Assembly: GCF_013376045.1 (NCBI RefSeq)
Contig: NZ_JABMJG010000002.1
Location: 372,001-436,000 of the forward strand
DNA length: 64,000 nt
DNA from: Variovorax sp. SG517
GTDB taxonomy: Bacteria > Pseudomonadota > Gammaproteobacteria > Burkholderiales > Burkholderiaceae_C
Reading direction: 5' to 3'
Shown here: positions 45,478 through 55,898 of the stretch, one piece after another
How the letters are laid out: each line of letters begins with the position of its first letter
How positions within the stretch are numbered: position 1 is the first letter of the stretch
The notes under the pieces: generated by a model
Database searches by the model: none
Told to the model about the DNA's origin: nothing
What the model saw: the letters and a program-made list of their open reading frames with translations, nothing else
Translations under genes and position numbers: made by a program

Positions 45478-46491
45478 GTGTCGTATTCGCTGTCCCTGCT
45501 CGACAAGAGCCTGATCCCCGAAGGCGCCGACGCCGCACAGGCGTTCCAGCACACCATCTCGCTCGCGCAGAGTGCCGAGCGGCTGGGCTACCGGCGCTAC
45601 TGGCTCGCCGAGCACCACGGCAACAGGAACTACGCAGGCTCGGCGCCCGAGGTGCTGGCCGCGCACGTGCTCGCGAAGACATCGCGCATCCGCGTGGGCA
45701 CCGGCGGCGTCATGCTGCAGCACTACAGCCCCTTCAAGGTGGCTGAAGCCTTCCGTGTGCTGGCTTCGCTGGCGCCGGGGCGCGTGGACCTGGGCATCGG
45801 CAAGGCGCCAGGCGGCCTGCCGCTGGCGAGCAAGGCGCTGCAATGGCTGCACGATCCGGCCAAGACCAGGGGCGAGGACTTCGGCGTCCGGCTGTCCGAG
45901 CTCGATGCCTTCCTGCACGAGGGCATCGCCTCGGGGCACGCGCTGGCTGGCGCTGTCGCGACGCCCAATCCTCCGCAGTTGCCGCAACGCGTGCTGCTCG
46001 GCGGCAGCCCCGAGAGCGCGGTGCTCGCCGCCCGGCTCGGCTGGCAGTTCGCCTATGCGGGGCATTTCAACGGCGATCCGGTGAACCTCGCGCGATCGAT
46101 CGAGGCCTATCGCGCGGAGACGGGGCGCGCCCCCTTGCTCGCGCTCTTCGCCTTCGCCGCGCAAACGCATGAGAAGGCCGCCGAGCTCGTGGGCGCGTTG
46201 CGCAGCTTCCGCGTGCACCTGCCTACCGGCCAGAGCGTGAACCTGCCCAGCCTCGAGGCCGCGGCCGAGTTCGCGCGGCAGGCCGGCGTGAGCGACTACC
46301 GGACCGAAGAGCGCCGCCCCCACGTGATCGCCGGCACCGGCGAAGAAGTGCGCGATGCGCTCGACGCGCTGAGCGAGCAGTACGGCATCGAGGAGTTCGT
46401 CATCGACATCCCGGTGGCCGGCTTCGCGGAGCGCCATGCATCCGTCGAACTGCTCGCCAGGGCCCCAGAGCCGGCGGCCGCACCGGCCTGA
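45478..46491 (+). CDS. Luciferase-like (LLM class) flavin-dependent oxidoreductase
   Basis: A 337-residue TIM-barrel enzyme of the luciferase-like monooxygenase family, MsnO8-type branch (YSLSLLDKSLIPEG start, YWLAEHHGNRNYAGSAPEVL, GVMLQHYSPFKVAEAFRVL, GIGKAPGG). Such enzymes use reduced FMN to oxidise sulfur or nitrogen compounds. GTG at 45478, no strong ribosome site. It starts a run of genes on the plus strand that ends at the terminator 53309: two more LLM enzymes, an N-acetyltransferase and an ABC transporter, so it likely acts in the same scavenging pathway. Confidence 0.88.
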   Translation: MSYSLSLLDKSLIPEGADAAQAFQHTISLAQSAERLGYRRYWLAEHHGNRNYAGSAPEVLAAHVLAKTSRIRVGTGGVMLQHYSPFKVAEAFRVLASLAPGRVDLGIGKAPGGLPLASKALQWLHDPAKTRGEDFGVRLSELDAFLHEGIASGHALAGAVATPNPPQLPQRVLLGGSPESAVLAARLGWQFAYAGHFNGDPVNLARSIEAYRAETGRAPLLALFAFAAQTHEKAAELVGALRSFRVHLPTGQSVNLPSLEAAAEFARQAGVSDYRTEERRPHVIAGTGEEVRDALDALSEQYGIEEFVIDIPVAGFAERHASVELLARAPEPAAAPA

Positions 46492-46530
46492 GCCTTTCCA
46501 TTCCACAAGCGACACAAGAGAGACATCGTC

Positions 46531-47868
46531 ATGAGCAACATCAGGTTCGGCGTCATGCTGCAAGGGGCCGGCAGCCACATGAACTCCTGGAAGCATCCGG
46601 GCGGGCCGGCCGACGCCAGCGTCAACCTCGACTTCTTCATTCGCACGGCGCAGAAGGCCGAGGCCGCGGGCATCGCCTTCGCGTTCGTGGCCGATGGGCT
46701 CTATATCAACGAGAAGTCGATCCCGCACTTCCTCAACCGCTTCGAGCCGATCTCGATCCTGTCGGCGCTTGCCACGGTGACCTCGAAGATCGGCCTCGCC
46801 GGCACCGTCTCCAGCTCCTACAGCGACCCGTTCACGGTGGCGCGCCAATTCGCCTCGCTCGACCTCATCAGCGGCGGGCGCGCGGGCTGGAACGTGGTGA
46901 CCACGCCGCTGGAAGGCAGCGCCAAGAACTACAGCCGCGCCCATCCCGAGCACGCGCTGCGCTACGAGATCGCCGACGAGTACCTGGCCGTGACGCAGGG
47001 CCTGTGGGACAGCTGGGACGACGACGCCTTCGTGCGCGACCGCGAGAGCGGCCGCTTCTTCGACCGCGACAAGCTGCACACGCTCGACCACAAGGGGCGC
47101 TTCTTCCAGGTGGCGGGGCCGCTGAACATCCAGCGCTCGCCGCAGGGCCAGCCGGTGATCTTCCAGGCTGGCTCGTCCGACGCGGGCATCGGGCTGGCCG
47201 GCAAGTACGCCGACGCGGTGTTCACGCATTCGCCCTCGCTGGAGGACACGCGCAGCTTCCTGCGGCAGGTGAAGGCCAGCGCGGTCGCGCAGGGCCGCCA
47301 GGCCGGCGACGTGAAGATCTTTCCCGGCATCGGCCCCGTGGTCGCGGCCACCGAGGAAGAAGCCGAAGCCAAGTACCGCGCCATCCGCGAACTGCTGACG
47401 GTGGAGGAGGCTCTGGCCTATCTCGGCCGCTTCTTCGACCACCACGACTTCAGCCAGTACCCGCTGGACGCGCCGTTTCCCGAACTGGGCGAACTGGGCC
47501 GCAACAGCTTCCGCTCGACCACCGACCGCATCAAGGCCAACGCCAAGGCCAAGGGCCAGACGCTGCGCGAGGTGGCGCTGGAGGTGGCCACGCCGCGCAC
47601 GCAGTTCGTGGGCACTGGCGAGCGCATCGCCGACGAGATCATCCGCTGGGTGGACGAGGGCGCGGCCGACGGCTTCATCCTCGGCTTCCCGGTGCTGGGG
47701 CAGGGGCTGGACGACTTCATCGAGTTCGTGATCCCGGCGCTGGAGGCGCGCGGGCGCTACCAGCGCGAGTTGCCCGGGCAGACGCTGCGCGACCACCTGG
47801 GCCTGCCGCGCAAGGCGAGCCGCTACGCGGCGCAGGAAACCGCGCCCGCCGTGCAGAAGGCTGCGTGA
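46531..47868 (+). CDS. NtaA/SnaA/DszA-family FMN-dependent monooxygenase
   Basis: A 445-residue two-component flavin monooxygenase of the NtaA/SnaA/DszA/SoxA family. Marks: [82 protein letters not shown] and [11 protein letters not shown]. Known members attack nitrilotriacetate, dibenzothiophene sulfone or similar; a flavin reductase partner is not in the window. ATG at 46531 follows CACAAGAGAGACATCGTC. The next gene's start codon overlaps its stop by one base. Confidence 0.92.
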   Translation: MSNIRFGVMLQGAGSHMNSWKHPGGPADASVNLDFFIRTAQKAEAAGIAFAFVADGLYINEKSIPHFLNRFEPISILSALATVTSKIGLAGTVSSSYSDPFTVARQFASLDLISGGRAGWNVVTTPLEGSAKNYSRAHPEHALRYEIADEYLAVTQGLWDSWDDDAFVRDRESGRFFDRDKLHTLDHKGRFFQVAGPLNIQRSPQGQPVIFQAGSSDAGIGLAGKYADAVFTHSPSLEDTRSFLRQVKASAVAQGRQAGDVKIFPGIGPVVAATEEEAEAKYRAIRELLTVEEALAYLGRFFDHHDFSQYPLDAPFPELGELGRNSFRSTTDRIKANAKAKGQTLREVALEVATPRTQFVGTGERIADEIIRWVDEGAADGFILGFPVLGQGLDDFIEFVIPALEARGRYQRELPGQTLRDHLGLPRKASRYAAQETAPAVQKAA

Positions 47869-48406
47869 TGAGCGAACAGTTCCTCTACACCACGCCGCTC
47901 GATCCGCGCGCGAAGCCGCTGATCGAAGGACTGACCTTCGAGTACGACAGCCGCTACGGCGATGTGATGCGCGAGCCGGGCCAGCCGCGCGAGATGGAGC
48001 GCTACCCCTCCGAGGTGTTCACGCCCGCCCAGGGCGGCAACTTCGTGCTGCTGCTGCGCGACGGCGTGGCCATTGGCGGCGGCGCGTTCATGCGCCATGA
48101 CGAGCGCACGGCCGAACTCAAGCGCGTGTGGACGCATGCCGATCTGCGCCGGCAAGGGCTGGCCAGCAAGGTGCTCTTGGAGCTGGAGGCGCAGGTTCTT
48201 CGCCAGGGCTACGAGCGCATCTACCTGACCACCGGCTTCCGCCAGCCCGAGGCCGTGGGCCTGTACCTCGGCCATGGCTATACGGCGCTGTTCGATCCGC
48301 CCATCGACCCTGAGACGCCGCGCAAGCTGCCTTTCGAGAAATACCTGGACACCGGGCGGCAGCAGGCCCGTGCTGCATCCGGGCAACTGGTCGGAGCGGC
48401 GCAGCG

Positions 48407-48410
<4 letters not shown>
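47868..48410 (+). CDS. GNAT N-acetyltransferase
   Basis: A 180-residue acetyltransferase of the GNAT fold. The acetyl-CoA loop is RRQGLASKVLLELEA (Arg/Gln-x-x-Gly-x-Gly/Ala), preceded by the strand ELKRVWTHADLR and followed by TGFRQPEAVGLYLGHGYTAL. It is coupled to the monooxygenase before it (TGATG) and overlaps the transporter gene after it by 4 bases. In other bacteria such enzymes in transport/oxidation clusters acetylate an amine of the imported compound; here this is inference. Confidence 0.85.
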
Positions 48411-50230
<1,820 letters not shown>

Positions 50231-50264
50231 CTTTCCTTCTTCCCGACTTCCTTCATCGACCTTC

Positions 50265-51197
50265 ATGATCCATCGACGAAACATCCTGTCCGCTGTCCAG
50301 TCCGTTGTCCTGGGCTCACTGCTGGCTCCCCTGGCCGCATCGGCCCAGCCCGCCCCGGACCTGAGCCCCGAGCAGCCCGGCCGCCCGCGCGCGCAGAAGA
50401 TCGACGAGGCCGTCCGGCTCGCGAAGGACTTCAAGTTCCAGAAGGAGGGCGTGCTCGTCGTCGGCACCACCACCGGCCGGCTGCCGTTCGCGGCCTACGC
50501 CACCGACACCAAGACGCCCGTGGGCAACGCCCCCGACATCGCGCAGTTGGTGGCCGACAGCCTCGGTCGCAAGCTGGAGCTGGTCTCCACCGCCTGGGCC
50601 GACTGGCCGCTGGGCCTGCAGTCGGGCAAGTTCGACCTGGTGGTCTCCAACGTGACCGTGACCGAGGAGCGCAAGGAGAAGTTCGACTTCTCGACCTACC
50701 GCAACGACCAGCTCGGCATCTACGTGAAGTCCGACAGCAAGCTCGGCGCCATCAAGGAGCCGAAGGACATCGCGGGGCTGAAGGTGATCGTGTCCGCCAG
50801 CACCAACCAGGAGCAGATATTGCTGCGCTGGAACAAGCAGAACGTGGCCGCCGGCCTGAAGCCGGTCGAGATCCAGTACTACGACGACGATGTGGTGCAG
50901 CGCCTGGCGCTGCAGTCGGGCCGCGCCGACGCGTACCTGGGCCCGAACGCCATCGCCGCTTACGAGGCGCGCGACGGCAAGACGAAGCTCGCAGGCCTGT
51001 TCTCGGGCGGCTGGCCGCTCAATGCCGAGATCGCCGTCACCTCGCGCAAGGGCTCGGGCATCGCCGAAGCCGTCACGCTGGCGCTGAACACGCAGATCAA
51101 GAACGGCAACTACGCCAAGGCGCTGTCGCGCTGGAACCTGGATTCGGAGGCCATCGCGGCCTCGCGCACCAACCCGCCGGGCCTGCCGAAGAACTGA
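50265..51197 (+). CDS. ABC transporter binding protein, family 3 (first of tandem pair)
   Basis: A 310-residue periplasmic binding protein with a Sec signal peptide (residues 1-27, ending AASAQ). SBP_bac_3 marks: EGVLVVGTTTG, IAQLVADSLGRKLELVSTAWADWPLGLQSGKFDLVVSNVTVTEERKEKFDFSTY. Residues such as VEIQYYDDDVVQRL recur almost unchanged in the next gene, so the two arose by duplication. It follows the fused permease-ATPase by 34 bases. Ligand unknown. Confidence 0.9.
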   Translation: MIHRRNILSAVQSVVLGSLLAPLAASAQPAPDLSPEQPGRPRAQKIDEAVRLAKDFKFQKEGVLVVGTTTGRLPFAAYATDTKTPVGNAPDIAQLVADSLGRKLELVSTAWADWPLGLQSGKFDLVVSNVTVTEERKEKFDFSTYRNDQLGIYVKSDSKLGAIKEPKDIAGLKVIVSASTNQEQILLRWNKQNVAAGLKPVEIQYYDDDVVQRLALQSGRADAYLGPNAIAAYEARDGKTKLAGLFSGGWPLNAEIAVTSRKGSGIAEAVTLALNTQIKNGNYAKALSRWNLDSEAIAASRTNPPGLPKN

Positions 51198-51201
51198 GGC
51201 G

Positions 51202-52155
51202 ATGGCCATGAATCTCTTCAAGAACACCTGGATCGCCCGCGGCCTTGTCGCGCTCATGCTCTTGACCGGTGTGGCCGGCGCGGCCCACGCCGCCGACAAG
51301 TTCGACTTCAGCCCCGAGCAGAAGGGCCGCCTGCGCGGCCAGAAGGACGCCGAGGCGGTCAACGCGATTCCGCCGAGCTTCAAGTTCGTGAAGGAGGGCG
51401 TGCTGACGGTCGCCATCGCGCCGTTCGCACCGCCCATCTCGACCTACGCATCGGATGCGAAGACGGTCGTCGGCTTCGACCCCGACTTCGCGCTGCTCAT
51501 CGCCGATGCGCTGGGCCTCAAGCTCGACCTGCAGCCCATCGCCTGGGCCGACTGGCCGCTGGGCCTGAGCTCGGGCAAGTACGACGCGGTGATCTCCAAC
51601 GTGGGCGTGACCGAGCAGCGCAAGGAGAAGTTCGACTTCTCCACCTACCGCCTGGGCCTGCACGGCTTCTACGTGCGCGCCGACAGCGCCATCAAGTCGA
51701 TCAGGGAGCCGAAGGACGTCGCGGGCCTCAAGCTGACGACCGGCGCCGGCACCAACCAGGAGCGCATCCTGCTGGAGTGGAACCGGCAGAACGTGGCGGC
51801 GGGCCTGAAGCCGGTCGAGATCCAGTACTACGACGACGATGTGACGCGTACGCTGGCGGTGGTCACCAAGCGGGTGGACGCCAATTTCAACCCCAACGCG
51901 CCGCAGGCCTACGAGGCCGCGAAGAACGGGCAGATCAGGCTGGTGGGCACCGTCAACGCGGGCTGGCCGCTGAAGTCGGACGTGGCCATAGCCACGCGCA
52001 AGGGCAGCGGCCTCGCGGTGGCGCTGACCACCGCGGCCAACAACCTGATCCGCAACGGCACCTATGCGAAGGCGCTCGCGCGCTGGAGCCTGACGGAGGA
52101 GGCGCTGCCGAAGTCGGAGGTCAATCCGCCGGGGCTTCCGAAGTTCGCCCCATGA
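51202..52155 (+). CDS. ABC transporter binding protein, family 3 (second of tandem pair)
   Basis: A 317-residue paralogue of the preceding protein with its own Sec signal peptide (ending AAHAADKF). It shares the AWADWPLGLSSGKYDAVISNVGVTEQRKEKFDFSTYR and NQERILLEWNRQNVAAGLKPVEIQYYDDD segments. The start is 4 bases after the previous stop and the end overlaps the LLM gene by 4 bases. Two binding proteins with one transporter suggest that related ligands are taken up by one system. Confidence 0.9.
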   Translation: MAMNLFKNTWIARGLVALMLLTGVAGAAHAADKFDFSPEQKGRLRGQKDAEAVNAIPPSFKFVKEGVLTVAIAPFAPPISTYASDAKTVVGFDPDFALLIADALGLKLDLQPIAWADWPLGLSSGKYDAVISNVGVTEQRKEKFDFSTYRLGLHGFYVRADSAIKSIREPKDVAGLKLTTGAGTNQERILLEWNRQNVAAGLKPVEIQYYDDDVTRTLAVVTKRVDANFNPNAPQAYEAAKNGQIRLVGTVNAGWPLKSDVAIATRKGSGLAVALTTAANNLIRNGTYAKALARWSLTEEALPKSEVNPPGLPKFAP

Positions 52156-53192
52156 GCAGCAGCAACATCGGCATCCGCCATCTCGCGTTCCTGACGCCGG
52201 GCAACTACGCCGAGGACGACGCGCTGGCCGGCATCGAGGCTGCGCTGAAGCTCTTCGAGTTCGGCGAGAAGCTGGGCTTCGACGGTGCCTGGGTGCGCCA
52301 GCGCCACCTGGAGCGAGGCGTGTCCTCGGCCGCGACCTTCCTGGCCGCAGCGACGCAGCGCACGCGACGCATCGAGCTGGGTGCGGCCGTGATCCAGATG
52401 GGCTATGAGAACCCGTTCCGGCTCGCCGAAGACCTGGCCACCGTCGACGTGCTTTCGCGCGGCAGGCTGCAGGTGGGCCTGAGCGCGGGCGCACCTCTGC
52501 ACGGCGCCTTGCTGGGCAACCGCTTCCACGACGCGGCGCCCAACACCGTCGACTACAGCCACAAGCGCGTAGGGCGCCTCAAGGCCAACCTCGAAGACGT
52601 GCTGCTGGGCGACGAAGACACCTTCGTCGAATCGGCCGGCGGACGCGTGCGCCCGCGCGTGCAGCCCCATGCGCCGGGCCTGGTCGACCGGCTCTGGTAC
52701 GGCGGCGGCTCGCTGCGTTCGGTCGAATGGGCGGGGCGCAACGGCTTCAACCTGCTGCTGGGCAACGTGCTGTCGGGCGAGACCACCGACGACTTCCTGC
52801 AGGCGCAGGTGGGCCTGGTCGAACGCTACAGGGCCAGCGAGACCGGTGAGAACGCTGAAGGTGGCGGACGCAAGGGCAGGGTGGCGCTAGGCCGCGTGAT
52901 CGTGCCGCTGGACAGTGCCGATGCCGCCACACGCAAGCGCTACCGGGAGTTCGCGGCCGGCCGCGTCGAGCGCACGCTGGCGCCGCAGGGCGAGCGGCGC
53001 ACCCTGTTCGCGGGCGATCTCGTCGGCACCTCCGGTGAGATCCTCGACCGGTTGCGCAGCGACCCCGTGCTGCCGCACGTGAGCGAGCTGAGGGTGGAGC
53101 TGCCCTACAACTTCAGCAGCGAGGAATACGAGCAGATATTGACCGACCTGTCCCGACGCATCGCGCCGGAGCTCGGTTGGCGCGCGTCCTGA
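52152..53192 (+). CDS. Luciferase-like (LLM class) flavin-dependent oxidoreductase
   Basis: A 346-residue LLM enzyme (RHLAFLTPGNYAEDDALAGIEAALKLFEFGEKLGFDGAWVRQRHLERGVSSAATFLAAA, then GAAVIQMGYENPFRLAEDLATVDVLSRGRLQVGLSAG). It overlaps the second binding protein gene by 4 bases and is the last gene before a strong terminator. It completes a run of three flavin monooxygenases around one importer, a strong sign that imported compounds are cleaved oxidatively. Confidence 0.88.
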   Translation: MSSSNIGIRHLAFLTPGNYAEDDALAGIEAALKLFEFGEKLGFDGAWVRQRHLERGVSSAATFLAAATQRTRRIELGAAVIQMGYENPFRLAEDLATVDVLSRGRLQVGLSAGAPLHGALLGNRFHDAAPNTVDYSHKRVGRLKANLEDVLLGDEDTFVESAGGRVRPRVQPHAPGLVDRLWYGGGSLRSVEWAGRNGFNLLLGNVLSGETTDDFLQAQVGLVERYRASETGENAEGGGRKGRVALGRVIVPLDSADAATRKRYREFAAGRVERTLAPQGERRTLFAGDLVGTSGEILDRLRSDPVLPHVSELRVELPYNFSSEEYEQILTDLSRRIAPELGWRAS

Positions 53193-53308
53193 TCGAACCG
53201 GGAAATGAACTGGAGAAGGAAGTGAGAGGAAGCAGGAGCAAGGGGTTGAGTTCGAGGTGAGTCGGAGTCGGGTTGCGTGCTTCTCGCGACCCGATGGACG
53301 GCTTTTGG

Positions 53309-53332
53309 CGGGCCCTCGGGCCCGTTTTTTTT
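53309..53332 (+). terminator. Intrinsic terminator of the monooxygenase/transporter operon
   Basis: CGGGCC at 53309-53314 pairs with GGCCCG at 53319-53324 (6-bp stem, loop CTCG), followed by eight T at 53325-53332. It closes the plus-strand run that ends at 53192. Confidence 0.9.
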
Positions 53333-53334
53333 CT

Positions 53335-54990
53335 TCAGCTCTGCGCGGTGGAGACGCCCAGCAGGTAGTCCGTCACTTCGTCCGAGAACACATACCGCCG
53401 TCCGCCGACGAGAACCCAGTCGGGACTCGTGGGATCGGGCCTTGCGCCGGGCATGCCATGGGCGACGAGCGCCTGGGCGCAGCCGAGCCAGTCGCCTTCG
53501 CCGTCCGGCGGCTCGTTGCACGAAGCCCACGAGAGCCCGCCGCAGGCGTTGTCGCCGAAACCGTGCTGCTCCTGCCAGCTTGCGCCGTGCTCCAGCAGGA
53601 ACCGGACGAGTCCGGCGTCGCCGCGGAACACGGCCTTGTTGAGCGCCGAGGCATCCCAGTCGCCGCCACGGGTGGCGATGGGCCAGCCGAGCTCGACCAT
53701 CAGCTTCACGACGTCGGCGCAGCCTTGCGCGGCGAGTTCGGGCAGCAGGCGCAGCTGTGCTTGCGAGAGCGAGCCGACGATGTCCGGGTGCGCAGCCTGG
53801 ATGGCGCGGGCAGCGGTCTCGTCGCCCCTTGCGCAGGCGGCGATGAAGGCTTCGTCCACCGGGAGCGCGGCGCCGCCTCCGGCTTCCCGCAGGAGGCTGG
53901 CGACTTCGGGGAGACCGAAGCGCAGCGCGGCGACGTATGCGCTCGTTCCGTCGCGCGTGGTCGCTTTGGGATCGGCTCCTGCCGCAAGCAGTGCCTCGAT
54001 GTGCGCGGGCGACCTGCGCCGGCGGATGGCCCACAGCAGCAGGGAGCCCCAGTCGCTGATGGGCGGGCCCATGGGCGGCTCGTTCGCGTCGCCGCCGTGC
54101 GCGAGCAGCAGGCGCAATGTGTCGACGTCGTCCAGGTCGAGCACGCGACCGAGCGCGTTCGTCCCTGCGATGCGGGCTCCGGCCTCGAGCAGCAGGCGCG
54201 TGCAGGCCGGCGTTTCGAGCGAGTGATAGAGCGATTCGCCGTCGTTGGGATCGGCGCCAGCATCCAGCAGCAGTCTGGTCAGCGCGGCATCGCGGTTCTG
54301 GCCGGCGGCGCCGTAGAGTGCGGACAGCCGCTCGGTCTCGTCGGGCTGGGCGAGCGACGCGGGCGGCCAGCGGTTGCCCACCGATTGATTAGGGTCCGCG
54401 CCGGCCTCGAGCAGCAGCCTTGCGCAGGCGAGCAGGCGTTCGCGAAATACAGGCAGCCGCATCAGTCCGGAATGGGCCACGGCAACGAGCGGCGGCAGCG
54501 CCAGCGGGCCGCCCGGCCGGTTCACCCAGGCGGGATCATGCGCGATGGCGCGGCGCAGCGATGCTTCATCGCCTATCGCGCAGGCAAGGAACGGATCGTC
54601 GCCGAGCAGGCCCGGGCTTTCCTCGAGCAGGCGCAGTGCCGCCGCGGGCCGCGCGCCATTGTTGCCGCCGGCGATGTCGCCCGCGTAGGCGAGGCGTAGC
54701 CAGTAGAGGACAGCCTTAGCCGGGTCTTCCGCCTGCGACCGCCGCGCGAGAACGAAGCCCTGCAGATCGGCCCAGGATGCGAAGCCGTACTCGCGCGCAA
54801 CGCACGACTGCGCGTCGTGCAGGCGCAGTCCGAGCGCGGCGATCTCCGCATCGCTCTTGCCGGCGGCAGCCGGAAGGGCCTCGCGAAAGCGTGCGGTGGC
54901 GGCGGGGTCGTTGCTTCGATGGAGAGCAAGCAGCTCCTTGGCTTGCTTCTTCAGATGGCCCTGGTCGGGCCGGGCGGGCATGCGCTTCAT
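53335..54990 (-). CDS. Ankyrin-repeat protein
   Basis: A 551-residue cytoplasmic protein with no signal. The first 80 residues (LKKQAKELLALHRSNDPAATARFREALP...YGFASWADLQGFV) form a helical start seen in other ankyrin-rich bacterial proteins. About eight ankyrin-type repeats then follow (LLLEAGADPNQSVGN, LLLDAGADPNDGES, LLLAHGGDANEPPMG, LLAAGADPKATTRDGTSAYVAA, LLEHGASWQEQHGFG). The C-terminal part (VAHGMPGARPDPTSPDWVLVGGRRYVFSDEVTDYLLG) is distinct. Function unknown; a binding role is likely. It begins with ATG at 54990. Confidence 0.85.
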   Translation of the reverse strand: MKRMPARPDQGHLKKQAKELLALHRSNDPAATARFREALPAAAGKSDAEIAALGLRLHDAQSCVAREYGFASWADLQGFVLARRSQAEDPAKAVLYWLRLAYAGDIAGGNNGARPAAALRLLEESPGLLGDDPFLACAIGDEASLRRAIAHDPAWVNRPGGPLALPPLVAVAHSGLMRLPVFRERLLACARLLLEAGADPNQSVGNRWPPASLAQPDETERLSALYGAAGQNRDAALTRLLLDAGADPNDGESLYHSLETPACTRLLLEAGARIAGTNALGRVLDLDDVDTLRLLLAHGGDANEPPMGPPISDWGSLLLWAIRRRRSPAHIEALLAAGADPKATTRDGTSAYVAALRFGLPEVASLLREAGGGAALPVDEAFIAACARGDETAARAIQAAHPDIVGSLSQAQLRLLPELAAQGCADVVKLMVELGWPIATRGGDWDASALNKAVFRGDAGLVRFLLEHGASWQEQHGFGDNACGGLSWASCNEPPDGEGDWLGCAQALVAHGMPGARPDPTSPDWVLVGGRRYVFSDEVTDYLLGVSTAQS

Positions 54991-55140
54991 GTGAACCTCC
55001 GTGCATCAGACGCCGATGACCCGCAAATCCGGCTGCACAAAAGGCGTGTGGATCGTCAAATGAAGGCAAGTGGGTTCAACCCTTCCCGCGGGTCCGGGCG
55101 CGGCTTGCAACCGCGGCCGGATCTTAGCGCAGCACAGCCC

Positions 55141-55743
55141 TCAGGCCCGAAGGCCGATGGGGCCCGCTTCCGCGTCGTTCATCGCCATCGCCGACGTTGC
55201 GCCGCCATCCGGGCGCCAGTTCAGCAAGCCGTGCTTCGTCGCCTCGCGGATCGCCTGGGTGCGCGACCTCACGCCCAGCTTGCGATACAGGCTCTTGATC
55301 TGCGCCTCGATGGTGTTGATGGAGCGGTGCGTGGCCTCGGCGATCTCGCGGTTGCTCCAGCCGCGCGAGATGAGCCACAGCACCTTGAGCTCGCGCGCGG
55401 ACAGCAGCGCCCTGGTTTGCGCCGGCGCGAAGTGCCGCATCGCCTCGACGTCGGCCTCCACCGTGGTTGGTGTTGTCGACGTCGCCTGCGCGGGAAATGC
55501 GATGGGCCTGAGGATCTCGTGCGCCAGCCGCGCCGCTGCAGATGCGTTGCCCTGTTCGATGGAGTGCAGCAGGGACGCAAGCTCCGGCTCGCTGGCCTTC
55601 GTGAACAAGTGGCACAACGCGCTCGCGACCGCGGCGGCGCTGGTGGCGCGCGCATCGGGTTCGTCATGCTCCGCCACCAGATGGAGTTCGGGGGGCGGCG
55701 GCCTGTGCGCGGCAGGGTTTTCGACGTAGAGGGAAGAGGGCAT
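55141..55743 (-). CDS. LuxR-type transcription regulator
   Basis: A 200-residue regulator with a C-terminal LuxR/NarL helix-turn-helix (LSARELKVLWLISRGWSNREIAEATHRSINTIEAQIKSLYRKLGVRSRTQAIREA). The N-terminal half (about 1-110) is Ala/Pro-rich and helical and does not look like a receiver or an autoinducer domain. The ATG at 55743 is my preferred start; an in-frame ATG at 55887 would add 48 residues. It lies between a lipoprotein hydrolase gene (155 bases upstream) and the ankyrin gene (150 bases downstream), which it may control. Confidence 0.8.
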   Translation of the reverse strand: MPSSLYVENPAAHRPPPPELHLVAEHDEPDARATSAAAVASALCHLFTKASEPELASLLHSIEQGNASAAARLAHEILRPIAFPAQATSTTPTTVEADVEAMRHFAPAQTRALLSARELKVLWLISRGWSNREIAEATHRSINTIEAQIKSLYRKLGVRSRTQAIREATKHGLLNWRPDGGATSAMAMNDAEAGPIGLRA

Positions 55744-55898
55744 CTTGAAGCGGGTTGCTTCGATGCAGGTGGCATTCGGGGAGCCGGTGCACGCACCGAT
55801 CAAAGCGAAGTCGATCGTATTAATTGCGACCGGCGCGCGCAGCCTGTTTCGTGGCGCGGATGTGTTCTGCTTCACATCCGCGCGCAATCAGCCCGCGG

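Noticed and set aside
45076..47796. A 906-codon minus-strand frame over the monooxygenase genes
   Set aside because: It is antisense to three good plus-strand genes with known families; its composition is typical of a shadow frame.
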